Shown: positions 34,893 to 44,292, numbered from the stretch's first letter. The stretch is DNA of 64,000 nt from Schlegelella_A sp038318385 (GCA_038318385.1 JBBQCD010000009.1:31408-95407); one strand, 5' to 3'. Numbers and translations are program-made. The notes: generated by a model not told the origin, from the sequence alone.

Positions 34893-35584
34893 ACGCCCAG
34901 CAGCCTCATGCGCAGCGCAACGTCATCGCGCAGGGCGGCGGCAGCGCCGTGGAAAACCACCCTGCCACGGTCGAGCACGTAGGCGCTGTCGGCGACGGCC
35001 AGGGCGCTCTGCACGTTCTGTTCGACGACGAGCACGGCGATGCCTTCGCGCTTGAGCCGCAGGATCGTCGCCATCACGTCCTGCACGATCTTCGGCGCCA
35101 GGCCCTGGCTGGGCTCGTCGAAGAGCACCAGGCCCGGCGACCCGAGAAGAGCCCGGGAGATGGCGACCATCTGCATCTCGCCGCCCGAGAGGTTTTCGCA
35201 CTCGCGCTCCATCAGGTACTCGAGCGCGCTGAAGATCTCGAAGCAGTCACGTTCGCGCCAGGACCGGAAGGCGGTCTTCTTGCGGGCGATCGACAGGTTG
35301 CGGGCGACGGTCAGCGTCGGGAAGATGCGGCGGTCGTCCGGCACCCAACCGACGCCGCGGCGGGCAATCTCGTGGGTCGGCGCGCGGGTCACGTCGTGCC
35401 CGTCGAAGTGCACGCTGCCACGCCGCGCCGGCGTCAGGCCCAGCACCGACCGCAGCAGCGTCGTCTTGCCGGCGCCGTTGGCGCCGAGCAGCGCCACGAT
35501 CTCGCCGCGGTCGACCGCCAAGGAGACGCCGAAGAGCACCTGCGTGTCGCCGTAGAACGTGTCGACCTGGTCGATCGCGAGCAT
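34889..35584 (-). CDS. livF: Branched-chain-type ABC transporter ATP-binding protein LivF-like
   Basis: A 231-residue ATPase of the HAAT (hydrophobic amino acid/amide) class. Walker A is GANGAGKTT, the signature is NLSGGEMQMVAISRAL, Walker B is LVLFDEPSQGLAP and the H-loop is VLVVEQNV, all intact. The ATG at 35584 overlaps the LivG stop. The substrate of HAAT transporters ranges from amino acids to urea and sugars or polyols; context here suggests a carbohydrate-like compound. Confidence 0.93.
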   Translation of the reverse strand: MLAIDQVDTFYGDTQVLFGVSLAVDRGEIVALLGANGAGKTTLLRSVLGLTPARRGSVHFDGHDVTRAPTHEIARRGVGWVPDDRRIFPTLTVARNLSIARKKTAFRSWRERDCFEIFSALEYLMERECENLSGGEMQMVAISRALLGSPGLVLFDEPSQGLAPKIVQDVMATILRLKREGIAVLVVEQNVQSALAVADSAYVLDRGRVVFHGAAAALRDDVALRMRLLGV

Positions 35585-36324
35585 CACACAGCCCCGAGGT
35601 TGGAGCGTTGCACCCATGCGTTCTCGCGCAGCTCGGCAGGCGTGCCCGCGGCGATCACCTGGCCCCAGTGGATGACCGAGATGGTGTCTGCCAGGCGGAA
35701 CAGGAAGCGCATGTCGTGCTCGATCACGACGATGGTCAGTTGCTCCTTGAGGGCGCCTACGAGTTCGGCGAGACGTGCCGTTCCTTCGGCCCCGAGACCC
35801 GCGGTGGGCTCGTCCAGAAACAGCAGTCGTGGCGCCGCCGCCAGCGCCACGGCGATCTCAAGCGCGCGCCGTTCGCCGTACGACAGGCCGCGCGCCGGCA
35901 TGGCTTCCTTGCCGGCCAGGCCGACGCGGGCGAGCACCGTCGCGGCCTCGTCGGCAGCCGCCGAGTCGCAGCGCAGGTCGCGCCACGGTCGCAGGGCCTG
36001 CGCGCGAACGCGCGGCAGGGCGACCAGCACGTTGTCGAGCGCCGTGTCGTCGTCGAACAGGTTCATGACCTGGAAGGAGCGCGAGATGCCCCGGGTGGCG
36101 ATGCGCCGCGGCGACAGCCCGGTGATGTCGGCGCCGGCGAATCGGACGCGGCCGCGGTCTGGCGCGTAGCGGCCGGTGAGGACGTTGAAGCAGGTGGTCT
36201 TGCCGGCGCCGTTCGGGCCCATGAGGCCCGAGCAGCGGCCTTCCTCGAAGCTCAGGCTCAGGTCCTGCAGAACGACCTGGTCGCCGAAGCGCTTGTGCAG
36301 ACCGACCGCTTCAAACAGGGCCAT
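35584..36324 (-). CDS. livG: Branched-chain-type ABC transporter ATP-binding protein LivG-like
   Basis: A 246-residue ATPase with Walker A GPNGAGKTT, the LivG-type signature GLSYGERRALEIAVAL, Walker B LLFLDEPTAGLG and H-loop VIEHDM. The start overlaps the livM gene end by 14 bases. It would pair with LivF to energise LivH/LivM. The conserved LivG C-terminal VIHWGQVIAAGTPAE is present. Confidence 0.93.
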   Translation of the reverse strand: MALFEAVGLHKRFGDQVVLQDLSLSFEEGRCSGLMGPNGAGKTTCFNVLTGRYAPDRGRVRFAGADITGLSPRRIATRGISRSFQVMNLFDDDTALDNVLVALPRVRAQALRPWRDLRCDSAAADEAATVLARVGLAGKEAMPARGLSYGERRALEIAVALAAAPRLLFLDEPTAGLGAEGTARLAELVGALKEQLTIVVIEHDMRFLFRLADTISVIHWGQVIAAGTPAELRENAWVQRSNLGAV

Positions 36325-37354
36325 GCAGCGCCTCGCTGGCGAGGCCGGGCGTTGACGGTGCCGCCGGTGGCGGCGGACGGGCGGCGGCGTGGCGCCGCAT
36401 CGCGTCCTGCCAGATCCCGGCGATTCCTTCCGGCTTCCAGAGCACCATCGCCACGAAGAGCAGCCCGTACCAGAGCAGCCAGGTCTCGGTCGCGGCGCCG
36501 AGCACGTCGCGCGCGAGGATGAAGAACACCGCCCCGATCGCCGGCCCCCAGAAGCTGACGAGGCCGCCGCCGATGAGCACCATCATCACGACGAAGCCGG
36601 AGGAGTGCAGGCTCATCACGTTCGGGTAGGCCGACTGCTGCGCCAGTGCGAACAGGGCGCCGGCGAGACCGGCGAAGGCCGAGGCGATCGTGATGCTCAG
36701 CCACTTGTAAAGCCAGACGTTGTAGCCGACGAAGGCGGCGCGTACCTCGTTCTGCCGGATTGCTGCCAGGACGCGGCCGAGCGGCGAGTGCACCAGACGC
36801 CAGAGCACGACCAGCGAGATCGCGAAGATGACGAAGCAGAAGTAGAACAAGGCCTGGTTGCTGCGCAGGCTCACGCTGGCGAAGCCGAGCGAGGCCACCG
36901 GGCGGACGATGTTCTGCAGGCCGTCCTCGCCACCGGTGACGGCGTGCCACTTGACGGCGACGAACCACGTCACCTGACCGAAGGCGATCGTGAGCAGCGC
37001 GAAGTAGATCCCGCGCTTGTGGGCCACGCAGGCGCCGACGACAGCGCCAAGGACCGCTGCGATCAGCACGGCGCCGGCGAGATCGAGCCAAAGGTCGGCA
37101 ACGACGTATTGCTGCAGCAACCCGAACGCGTAGGCGCCGACGCCGAAGAAGGCGCCATGCCCGAACGATGGCAGTCCGGTGGTGCCGAGCATCAGGTTGT
37201 AGCCGAGCGCGAACAGCATCCAGATCATCACCTCGAGCGCGAGGTACTGGTAGAGACCCACCGCGCCGAGCCAGAGCGGCGTGCTGCCGAGCGCGAGCAG
37301 CAGCACGAGCATCGGCATGGGCAGGAAGCCGGCGCGCGGCGGGGCGGTGGACAT
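36311..37354 (-). CDS. livM: Branched-chain-type ABC transporter permease LivM-like
   Basis: A 347-residue inner-membrane permease. The ATG at 37354 is chosen because upstream codons would extend into the promoter region shared with rpiR. Hydrophobic segments cover most of the protein, and the LivM hallmark NLMLGTTGLPSFGHGAFFG lies near the N-terminal third. The EAA-like cytoplasmic loop is represented by LGRVLAAIRQNEVRAAFVGY. It is the first gene of the minus-strand transporter operon; its partner LivH and the binding protein are encoded in the divergent operon. Confidence 0.92.
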   Translation of the reverse strand: MSTAPPRAGFLPMPMLVLLLALGSTPLWLGAVGLYQYLALEVMIWMLFALGYNLMLGTTGLPSFGHGAFFGVGAYAFGLLQQYVVADLWLDLAGAVLIAAVLGAVVGACVAHKRGIYFALLTIAFGQVTWFVAVKWHAVTGGEDGLQNIVRPVASLGFASVSLRSNQALFYFCFVIFAISLVVLWRLVHSPLGRVLAAIRQNEVRAAFVGYNVWLYKWLSITIASAFAGLAGALFALAQQSAYPNVMSLHSSGFVVMMVLIGGGLVSFWGPAIGAVFFILARDVLGAATETWLLWYGLLFVAMVLWKPEGIAGIWQDAMRRHAAARPPPPAAPSTPGLASEALHGPV

Positions 37355-37389
37355 GGCAGGGAAAACAGCGATGCGAAGCGGGTGGACAG

Positions 37390-37439
37390 GAATGAATGTA
37401 CGTTCTACTATTGTCACAAGCAAGAACTTTTGTTCATTC
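37390..37439. promoter_or_regulatory. Inverted repeat between livM and rpiR, candidate RpiR operator
   Basis: Two 17-base arms, 37390-37406 and 37423-37439, form an imperfect inverted repeat: GAATGAA-N5-GTTCT and its counterpart AGAAC-N5-TTCATTC, 13 of 17 positions paired, centre spacing 16 bases. It is AT-richer than its surroundings and lies between the divergent starts at 37354 and 37479, so it could control both operons. Confidence 0.6.
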
Positions 37440-37478
37440 CTCGGGTTTCCCCGCCAGCACCCCTCTCCTTCAGCCGCC

Positions 37479-38381
37479 ATGACGCCGCCCGCCACCAACT
37501 TCGCCGAGCTGAAGGAAACGATCACGCGCGCCTATCCGAGCCTGTCTCCGCAACTGCAGCGCCTGTCGCGCTACGCGATCGAGCACCCCGACGAACTCGC
37601 GCTGGGCACCGTGGCGGCCATCGCGCAGACGAACGAGGTCCAGCCGTCGTCGATCGTGCGCTTCGCCAACGCCCTCGGCTTCACCGGCTTCACGCAGATG
37701 CAGCAGGTGTTCCAGGGTCACCTCGTCGCCCGCTCGACGCCGTACCGCGAACGCATCGCCCAGATGCGTCGCAGCGGCGAAGGCGACGGCGGCGATGACC
37801 TGCTGCACCGCTTCGCGGTCGAAGCGACCGCCGAGCTGCAGCAGCTCGTCGAGCACGTCGATTCCGCACGGCTCGATGCCGCGGCGCAGGTGCTCGCCAC
37901 GGCGCCCCGCATCCATGTGCTCGCGCAGCGTCGGGCATTTCCCGTTGCCTGCTACCTCGCCTATGCGCTCAGCCAGCTCGAGCTTCCGGTGCAGCTGCTC
38001 GATGGCGCCGGCGGGATGCTGAACGAGTTCGCCCGCGGCATCCGCGCCGGCGAGGCGTTGCTGGTGGCGAGCTTTCGCAACTACACACCGGCCGTCGTGG
38101 AGACCGCCGAGGCCTGCCGGGTGAAAGGTGTCTCGGTGGTCGCCATCACCGACAGCGCCCTCTCGCCGCTGCGCCCCACGGCCGACATCTGCTTCGAGCT
38201 CGGCGACGACTCGAGCCGACCCTTCCGCTCGCTCGTCGGCCCGCTTTGCCTGGCGCAGGCCCTCGTCGTCGGCACCGGGCAGGCACTGGCCGCCCACGGC
38301 GCCAAGGCGACGAAGGCGGCGCGGGGCCGGCGCACGAAAACCGGCGCGTCGCGGGATCGATCCGGCAGGGACTCGCGATGA
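37479..38381 (+). CDS. MurR/RpiR-family transcriptional regulator
   Basis: A 300-residue regulator with an N-terminal HTH (residues ~5-80; ALGTVAAIAQTNEVQPSSIV followed by RFANALGFTGFTQMQ) and a C-terminal SIS sugar-phosphate-binding domain (VLATAPRIHVLAQRRAFPVA to SVVAITDSALSPL). Such proteins usually sense phosphorylated sugars or polyols. The ATG at 37479 follows a promoter region carrying an inverted repeat. Its stop overlaps the kinase gene start (ATGA), so regulator and pathway enzymes share a transcript. Likely a local regulator of both divergent operons. Confidence 0.92.
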   Translation: MTPPATNFAELKETITRAYPSLSPQLQRLSRYAIEHPDELALGTVAAIAQTNEVQPSSIVRFANALGFTGFTQMQQVFQGHLVARSTPYRERIAQMRRSGEGDGGDDLLHRFAVEATAELQQLVEHVDSARLDAAAQVLATAPRIHVLAQRRAFPVACYLAYALSQLELPVQLLDGAGGMLNEFARGIRAGEALLVASFRNYTPAVVETAEACRVKGVSVVAITDSALSPLRPTADICFELGDDSSRPFRSLVGPLCLAQALVVGTGQALAAHGAKATKAARGRRTKTGASRDRSGRDSR

Positions 38382-40360
38382 GCGACGCCGCCGCGTCCTC
38401 GTCTACGTCGCGCGGTGCCGACCGTCCGATCGACGTGATCTGCATGGGTCGCGCCGCCGTCGATCTGTACGGCGAGCAGATCGGCGGTCGCCTCGAGGAC
38501 ATGCGCTCCTTCGCCCGCTACCTCGGCGGCTCGCCGGCGAACACCGCAGTCGGCGTCGCCCGCCTCGGACTGAGGCCCGCGATGCTCACCCGCGTCGGCG
38601 ACGAGCACAACGGCCGCTTCGTGCGCGAGCGCCTGGCCGCCGAGGGCGTCGACGTCAGTCACGTCACGACCGATCCGAAGCGCCTGACCGCGCTCGTCTT
38701 TCTGGGCATCCGCGATCGCGAAACGTTTCCGCTTGTCTTCTATCGCGATCACTGCGCCGACATGGCGATCGAGGCCGGCGATTTCGACGACGCCTTCGTC
38801 GCCCAGGCGCAGGCGCTTCTGCTGTCGGGCACCCATCTCTCGCAGCCCGGCACCCTGGCCGCCTGCCGGCACGCCATGGCCCTGGCGCGCGCCTCAGGCA
38901 CCCGCATCGTGCTGGACATCGACTACCGGCCGGTGCTCTGGGGCCTCACCAGCCCGGGCCTCGGCGAGCAGCGCTACGTCGCCTCCGCCGCGGTGAGCCG
39001 CCAGCTGCAGGCGGTGGTCGCCGAATGCGACCTACTCGTCGGCACCGAGGAAGAGATCCGCATCGCCGGGGGCAGCGACGACACGCTCGCCGCGCTGCGC
39101 CGCTTGCGCGAACTCACGCCGGCGACGCTGGTCCTCAAGCGCGGACCGATGGGCTGCGCCGTGTTCGCAGGGCAGATCCCGGCGACGATCGACGAGGGCC
39201 TCGCCGGCCCTGGCTTTCCGGTCGAGGTGTTCAACGTTCTCGGTGCGGGCGACGCCTTCATGGCCGGCTTCCTGCGCGGCTGGTTGCGAGGCGAAGCGCT
39301 GGAGCGATGCTGCACCTTCGCCAACGCCTGCGGCGCCCTCGTCGTCTCGCGACACGGCTGCGCCCCGGCCATGCCGAGCTGGGCCGAACTGCAACACTTC
39401 CTCGCGCGCGGCTCGAACGAGCGCGCCCTGCGCAAGGACGCAGCACTGGAGCAGCTGCACCGCGCGACGACGCGGCTGCGGGCGTGGCCCGAACTGGCCG
39501 TGCTCGCCTTCGACCACCGGCTCCAGTTCGAGGACCTGGCTGCCAAGGACACCACCGTGGCCGACGCCGCCGCACGCATCGCCCGCTTCAAGAATCTCCT
39601 GGCCAAGGGTGCGCAGCGGGGCGCCGGGATGGTCGCCGCGAACGGCATCAAGATCGGCGCCGGCATCCTTCTCGACGACCGATATGGCGAAGACGTTCTG
39701 CCTCTGCTGACCGGCGGCAGGTGGTGGATCGGCCGGCCGGTCGAGCTGCCCGGCTCGCGCCCACTCGCCTTCGAGGCCAGCGCCGGCCTGGCGCTGGCCA
39801 TGCGCGCCTGGCCCACCGAACACGTCGCGAAGTGCCTCGTCATTCATCACCCCGATGATCCCGCCGACTTGCGCGAGGCGCAGATGCAGAGCCTGCGCGA
39901 CCTGCAGGACGCGTGCGTCGGCACCGATCGCGAACTGCTGATCGAGGTGATTCCGCCGCGCGAGGCGTCCGCCGAGGACGACACGCTGGCGCGTGCGCTC
40001 GCGCAGATCTACGACGCCGGGGTGCGACCGGACTGGTGGAAGTTGCCGCCGCCGGCGAGTGCCCGCGCCTGGCGCCTGATCACCGAGTGCATCGAGCGGC
40101 GCGACCGGCATTGCCGCGGCGTCCTGCTGCTTGGCCTGGACGCAAGCGAAGACGCGCTGGCGAAAGGCTTCGCGACCGCGGCGCCGCACGCCGTCTGCAA
40201 GGGCTTCGCCGTAGGCCGCTCGATCTTCGCCGAGGCGGCCGCGGCCTGGTTTGCCGGGCGCATGAACGACGAGACGGTCGTCGCCAACGTTGCCGAGCGC
40301 TATGCCCGGCTCACCGCGCTCTGGCGACGTGCCAGGCAGCCTTTGGAGGAAACCACGTGA
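38378..40360 (+). CDS. iolC: PfkB kinase-DUF2090 fusion (IolC-type 5-dehydro-2-deoxygluconokinase/aldolase)
   Basis: A 660-residue two-domain protein. Residues ~20-335 form a ribokinase/PfkB kinase with the glycine motif YLGGSPANTAVGVARLG and the C-terminal signature NVLGAGDAFMAGFLRGW. Residues ~350-650 form a DUF2090 domain starting ELAVLAFDHRLQFEDLA, the aldolase-like part of fused IolC proteins. Family knowledge: IolC phosphorylates 5-dehydro-2-deoxygluconate in myo-inositol breakdown, and the fused domain is thought to cleave the product. None of iolB, iolD, iolE or iolG is present here, so the substrate may be a different sugar acid. Confidence 0.9.
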   Translation: MSDAAASSSTSRGADRPIDVICMGRAAVDLYGEQIGGRLEDMRSFARYLGGSPANTAVGVARLGLRPAMLTRVGDEHNGRFVRERLAAEGVDVSHVTTDPKRLTALVFLGIRDRETFPLVFYRDHCADMAIEAGDFDDAFVAQAQALLLSGTHLSQPGTLAACRHAMALARASGTRIVLDIDYRPVLWGLTSPGLGEQRYVASAAVSRQLQAVVAECDLLVGTEEEIRIAGGSDDTLAALRRLRELTPATLVLKRGPMGCAVFAGQIPATIDEGLAGPGFPVEVFNVLGAGDAFMAGFLRGWLRGEALERCCTFANACGALVVSRHGCAPAMPSWAELQHFLARGSNERALRKDAALEQLHRATTRLRAWPELAVLAFDHRLQFEDLAAKDTTVADAAARIARFKNLLAKGAQRGAGMVAANGIKIGAGILLDDRYGEDVLPLLTGGRWWIGRPVELPGSRPLAFEASAGLALAMRAWPTEHVAKCLVIHHPDDPADLREAQMQSLRDLQDACVGTDRELLIEVIPPREASAEDDTLARALAQIYDAGVRPDWWKLPPPASARAWRLITECIERRDRHCRGVLLLGLDASEDALAKGFATAAPHAVCKGFAVGRSIFAEAAAAWFAGRMNDETVVANVAERYARLTALWRRARQPLEETT

Positions 40361-41271
40361 CGCTTCGAATCGGATTCATCGGCATCGGCATGATGGGGCA
40401 CGGCATGGCGAAGAACCTGCTGGCCAAGGGCTACCCGCTCGTCTTCAAGGCCAACCGCAATCGAGAGCGCCTGGCCGATTTGCTCGCAGCAGGTGCCGTC
40501 GAGGCGAAGACCCATGCCGACGTCGCGCGTGGAAGCGACATCGTCTTCATCTGCGTGGGAACCTCCCCTCAGGTCGAAGAAATTGTCTGGGGCGCCGAGG
40601 GTCTCGCCATGGCAGCGCGGCCGGGGCTGATGGTGGTCGATACGTCGACTGCCGAGCCGTCTTCGACGGGGCGCATTCGCGCGGACCTGGCGACGCGCGG
40701 CGTGCGCTTCGTCGACGCGCCACTGGCACGCACACCGAAGGAGGCCGAGGAAGGGCGCCTCAACACGATGGTCGGCGCCGAGGCGGCCGACTTCGATCTG
40801 CTCAAGCCGGTCCTGCAGGCCTTTTGCGAGAACATCTTTCACGTCGGCCCGCCGGGCAGCGGCCATGTACTGAAGCTGGTCAACAACATGCTGGCGATGA
40901 CTCAGGCGGCGGCGATCGCCGAGGCGGCCGCCGTCGCCGCCGCGAGCGGCCTCTCGCTGCAACGGCTGTTCGAGGTGGTCAGCGCCGGCGGCGTCAACTC
41001 CGGCATCTTCCAGATGATGTTCGGGCAGATGCTGCAGGGCAACCTCGCCGGGCTGAAGTTCGCCATCGGCAACGGCCAGAAGGACCTGCGCTACTACACC
41101 CACCTCGCCGAGGCCTCGGGGGTCCCGAGCTTCGTCGGCGAGGCCGCGCACCAGACCTTCGTGCAAGCCGCCGGCCTCGGCCACGGCGACAAGTTCATCG
41201 CCTCGCTCTTCGAGGCCCAGGAGCAGACCGCGAAGGTCCGCATCATCGACAACGACAGGAGACAACCATGA
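40357..41271 (+). CDS. NAD(P)-dependent beta-hydroxyacid dehydrogenase (3-hydroxyisobutyrate dehydrogenase family)
   Basis: A 304-residue oxidoreductase. The dinucleotide motif is GFIGIGMMGHGMAKNLL at the N-terminus; the substrate segment is VDAPLARTPKEAEEGRL (variant of the usual DAPVSGG) and the catalytic lysine lies in GSGHVLKLVNNML. The GTG start at 40357 overlaps the previous stop (GTGA) and has TTGGAGGAAACCAC upstream, a strong ribosome site. The altered substrate loop suggests a substrate other than 3-hydroxyisobutyrate or tartronate semialdehyde. Confidence 0.9.
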   Translation: MTLRIGFIGIGMMGHGMAKNLLAKGYPLVFKANRNRERLADLLAAGAVEAKTHADVARGSDIVFICVGTSPQVEEIVWGAEGLAMAARPGLMVVDTSTAEPSSTGRIRADLATRGVRFVDAPLARTPKEAEEGRLNTMVGAEAADFDLLKPVLQAFCENIFHVGPPGSGHVLKLVNNMLAMTQAAAIAEAAAVAAASGLSLQRLFEVVSAGGVNSGIFQMMFGQMLQGNLAGLKFAIGNGQKDLRYYTHLAEASGVPSFVGEAAHQTFVQAAGLGHGDKFIASLFEAQEQTAKVRIIDNDRRQP

Positions 41272-42566
41272 ACGATCGTCGCAAGCTGCTGAAGACGTCC
41301 GCCCTGGCCATCGCCGGCGCCGGCCTGTACGGAGTCGCTCCGTTCTACGGTCCTTGGAAGCACAACCGCGCCTGGGCGCAGAGCGCGCAGAAGAAGCCAC
41401 TCGTGATTGGCCTGACGATGGACGCCAGCGGCCAGTACGGCGCGTCCGGGCAGATGGAGCGGCTCGGCGCGATGATGGCCATCAAGGAGTTCAACGCCAA
41501 GGGCGGCCTGCTCGGCCGGACCATCGAGGCGATCCACATGGACACCGAGACGACGCCGGCCACCGGGACGCGCATCGCCGAGCGCATGATCACCCGCAAC
41601 GAGGCGGCGTTCATGATCGGCGCCATCCATTCCGGCGTGGCCAACGCAATCTCGCAGGTGGCGCAGAAGTACGGCTGCATCTACCTCAACACCAACTCCA
41701 GCTCGCCGACCGAAGCCGGCAAGAACTGCCACCGCGTCAAGTTCGTCTGGGACGGCAACGGCACGAACTTCTCGCATGCCATCGTCAAGAACGCGATGAA
41801 GGTGAACGGGAAGAACTGGCTGCTTCTGACCAACGACTACGTCTGGGGCCACGAGACCTCGAAGGCGACGCGGGCGATCGTAGAGGCCAATGGCGGCAAG
41901 ATCGTCGACGAGCTGCTCGTGCCCGAGAACACCCGCGACTTCGCCTCGTACCTGCTCAAGATCCAGCAGATCAAGCCCGACGTGGTCGCAGCGGCGATCG
42001 GCGGCGACGATGTCAAGGCGCTGCGCCAGCAGGTGGTGCAGTCGAAGATGAACCAGAAACCGGCGTGGATCAACAACCAGCAGGACTGGCCCGACGTGTA
42101 TGGCCTCGGCCCCGACGCCATCTTCGGCGTCTTCGGCACCAATTGGTACTACCGGCTCGATCTGCCGGGGGTGAAGGAGTTCGTCGCCGCTTACCAGAAG
42201 CAGTTCCCCGGCATGACGATCCGGGTGCCGGGCAACGTGTTCTACAACGGCTACATGGGCACGCGCGAGTTGCTGCGCGCCGTGGAGCGCGCCGGATCGA
42301 CGAACAACCTGGCGGTCATCAAGGAGCTCGAGGGCCTGAAGGTCAGCGCCCGCGACCGCATGCAGCACTTCGACGCCTACATGAACCCGACCACGCACCA
42401 CCTGCAGCAGACCATCTACATGGCGAGCTACAACGACAAGCCGGCCGAGAAGGACGACATCTTCCACATCCTCGCGCAGGTGCCACCGCAGGAGGTGGAG
42501 GACAAGGACGCCCCGGGGCAGTGCAAGCTCGAGACGATGGCATCCACGCCGAGCTACGAGCAGTGA
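41268..42566 (+). CDS. ABC transporter substrate-binding protein (HAAT/LivJ type)
   Basis: A 432-residue periplasmic binding protein of the Peripla_BP_6 type. The N-terminus DRRKLLKTSALAIAGAGLYG looks like a Tat-type signal; the mature start is near AQSAQKKPLVIGLTMDASGQ. The opening segment (GLTMDASGQYGASGQMERLG) and IKEFNAKGGLLGR are typical of this family. Start overlaps the dehydrogenase stop (ATGA), with AGGAGACAACC upstream. It supplies the solute receptor for LivH and the divergently encoded LivM/G/F. A lone Cys near the C-terminus has no obvious role. Confidence 0.92.
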   Translation: MNDRRKLLKTSALAIAGAGLYGVAPFYGPWKHNRAWAQSAQKKPLVIGLTMDASGQYGASGQMERLGAMMAIKEFNAKGGLLGRTIEAIHMDTETTPATGTRIAERMITRNEAAFMIGAIHSGVANAISQVAQKYGCIYLNTNSSSPTEAGKNCHRVKFVWDGNGTNFSHAIVKNAMKVNGKNWLLLTNDYVWGHETSKATRAIVEANGGKIVDELLVPENTRDFASYLLKIQQIKPDVVAAAIGGDDVKALRQQVVQSKMNQKPAWINNQQDWPDVYGLGPDAIFGVFGTNWYYRLDLPGVKEFVAAYQKQFPGMTIRVPGNVFYNGYMGTRELLRAVERAGSTNNLAVIKELEGLKVSARDRMQHFDAYMNPTTHHLQQTIYMASYNDKPAEKDDIFHILAQVPPQEVEDKDAPGQCKLETMASTPSYEQ

Positions 42567-42614
42567 CCGCCGGGACGGGTCGCTGAACATCGGTCTCGAG
42601 GCGAAGGGGGCCTG

Positions 42615-43544
42615 ATGCGCTGGCTGATCGATCTCCTGCCGCACCTGCTGAATGGCGTGTCGCTCGGGCTGCTGTTCGCGCTGCTCGCCCTCGGCTTCAT
42701 GCTGATCGTCGGCGTGATGGAGACGATCAACCTCGCGCACGGCTCGCTCTTCGCCCTCGGCATGTACGCGGCGGTGTTTCTCGTGACCCCGCGACTCGGC
42801 TGGTTTCCGGAAGCGCAAGCGGCGTACATGGCACTCCCGCTCGGCACGCGGTACGCCATCGCGCTGCTCTTCGCCCCGATCCTCGTCGGCGCCTTCGGCA
42901 TGCTGCTCGAACTGTGCCTGCGCCGCACCTACGGCCGCGACCCGCTCTACGGCCTGCTCCTCACCTTCGGCGCGGCTCTCGTGATCGAGGAGCTCATCCG
43001 CGTCGTCTGGGGCTCGGCGGAAAAGCAGCTGCCGGTGCCTCCGGCACTCACCGGTGCGACCCTCATCGGTGACCTGATCTATTCACGCTACCGCTTCTTC
43101 GCGGCGGGCTTTTCCTGCGTCATGATCGGCCTGCTGTGGTTCTTTCTGGAGAAGACGCCCTATGGCTCGATCGTCAAGGCCGGTGCGCACGACAGCGAGA
43201 TGGTTCGCGCCCTCGGCATCAACCTGTCGCGCCTGCGGCTCGGCGTGTTCGCGCTCGGCGTCGGCCTGGCGGCGATCGCCGGCGTGGTGATGGCGCCGAT
43301 CTGGGGGGTACGGCCGCAGGTCGGCGTCGACGCCGTCGTGCCGGCGTTCCTCATCATCGTGCTCGGCGGCGTCGGCAGCCTGTGGGGCGCCGTGCTCGCC
43401 GGCCTGATGGTCGGCCTGGCCGTCGGCTTGACGGGGGCGTATGCGTCGGAGTGGTCGCTGCTCTCCATGTACCTGCTGTTCATCGCCGTTGTCACCTTCC
43501 GCTCGCGCGGCCTGTTCGGCAGAAAGAGCGTGCTCGACACATGA
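42615..43544 (+). CDS. livH: Branched-chain-type ABC transporter permease LivH-like
   Basis: A 309-residue permease with about eight hydrophobic helices. Family features include the N-terminal LNGVSLGLLFALLALGFMLI, followed by VMETINLAHGSLFALGMY, and the ALGINLSRLRLGVFALG loop. The ATG at 42615 has GAAGGGGG nearby. It is separated from the binding protein by 48 bases and overlaps the first SDR gene (ATGA). Its partner LivM lies in the divergent operon. Confidence 0.93.
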   Translation: MRWLIDLLPHLLNGVSLGLLFALLALGFMLIVGVMETINLAHGSLFALGMYAAVFLVTPRLGWFPEAQAAYMALPLGTRYAIALLFAPILVGAFGMLLELCLRRTYGRDPLYGLLLTFGAALVIEELIRVVWGSAEKQLPVPPALTGATLIGDLIYSRYRFFAAGFSCVMIGLLWFFLEKTPYGSIVKAGAHDSEMVRALGINLSRLRLGVFALGVGLAAIAGVVMAPIWGVRPQVGVDAVVPAFLIIVLGGVGSLWGAVLAGLMVGLAVGLTGAYASEWSLLSMYLLFIAVVTFRSRGLFGRKSVLDT

Positions 43545-44290
43545 CCGGGCCACCGCTGCAGGGCAGGGTCGCCGTCGTCACCGGCGCGGGCGGCACCATG
43601 GGCCGGGCCGTGGTGCGCGCGCTCGTCGAGGACGGTTGCCGTGTCGGCATGATCGACATCGCAGCCGCCGGAATGCGCGAGCTCGAAACAGAGCGCGGCG
43701 ACGCGGTGCACGCGATCACGTGCGACATCGCTGATCCGGCCGCCGTGACCGCGGCGCATGCGACGGTGGTGCGTGTCTTCGGCGAAGTCGACGTGCTCGT
43801 CAACAACGCCGGGATTCTCTCGAACCACAAGATCGAGGCCACGGACGTCGCCGAGTGGCGGCAGGTGCTGGGCGCCAACCTCGACGGCGCGATGTTCTGG
43901 GCACGCGCCGTGGTCCCGGCCATGAAGGACCGCCGCTGGGGCCGCATCGTCAATACCAGCTCGCTGGCGGCCAAGACCGGGGGCCTGACGGCCGGCACGG
44001 CCTACTCGGTCTCCAAGGGAGCACTCACGGCGCTCACCTTTTCGCTGGCGCGCGAACTCGCCGCGCATGGAGTGACCGCCAACGCGGTGGCTCCAGCCTA
44101 CGTACGCACGCCCATGGTCACCGAGCAGCTGAACGACGCGCAGCGCGCCGCACTGCTGGCGCAGATTCCGGTCGGGCGCTTTTGCGAGCCGGAAGAGTTC
44201 GCCCATGCGGTCCGATTCCTCGCTTCCCCGCTCTCGGGCTTCATCACCGGCGAGGTCCTCGACCTCAACGGTGGCCTGCTGATGGACTGA
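43541..44290 (+). CDS. SDR-family oxidoreductase
   Basis: A 249-residue classical short-chain dehydrogenase. The cofactor motif is VTGAGGTMGRAVV, followed by VLVNNAGIL; the catalytic Ser lies in IVNTSSLAAKTGG and the Tyr-Lys pair in AYSVSKGAL. Asp in MIDIAAAG after strand 2 suggests NAD preference. Likely oxidises a hydroxyl of the sugar or polyol imported by the locus transporter. ATGA overlap with livH. Confidence 0.9.
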   Translation: MTGPPLQGRVAVVTGAGGTMGRAVVRALVEDGCRVGMIDIAAAGMRELETERGDAVHAITCDIADPAAVTAAHATVVRVFGEVDVLVNNAGILSNHKIEATDVAEWRQVLGANLDGAMFWARAVVPAMKDRRWGRIVNTSSLAAKTGGLTAGTAYSVSKGALTALTFSLARELAAHGVTANAVAPAYVRTPMVTEQLNDAQRAALLAQIPVGRFCEPEEFAHAVRFLASPLSGFITGEVLDLNGGLLMD

Positions 44291-44292
44291 CG

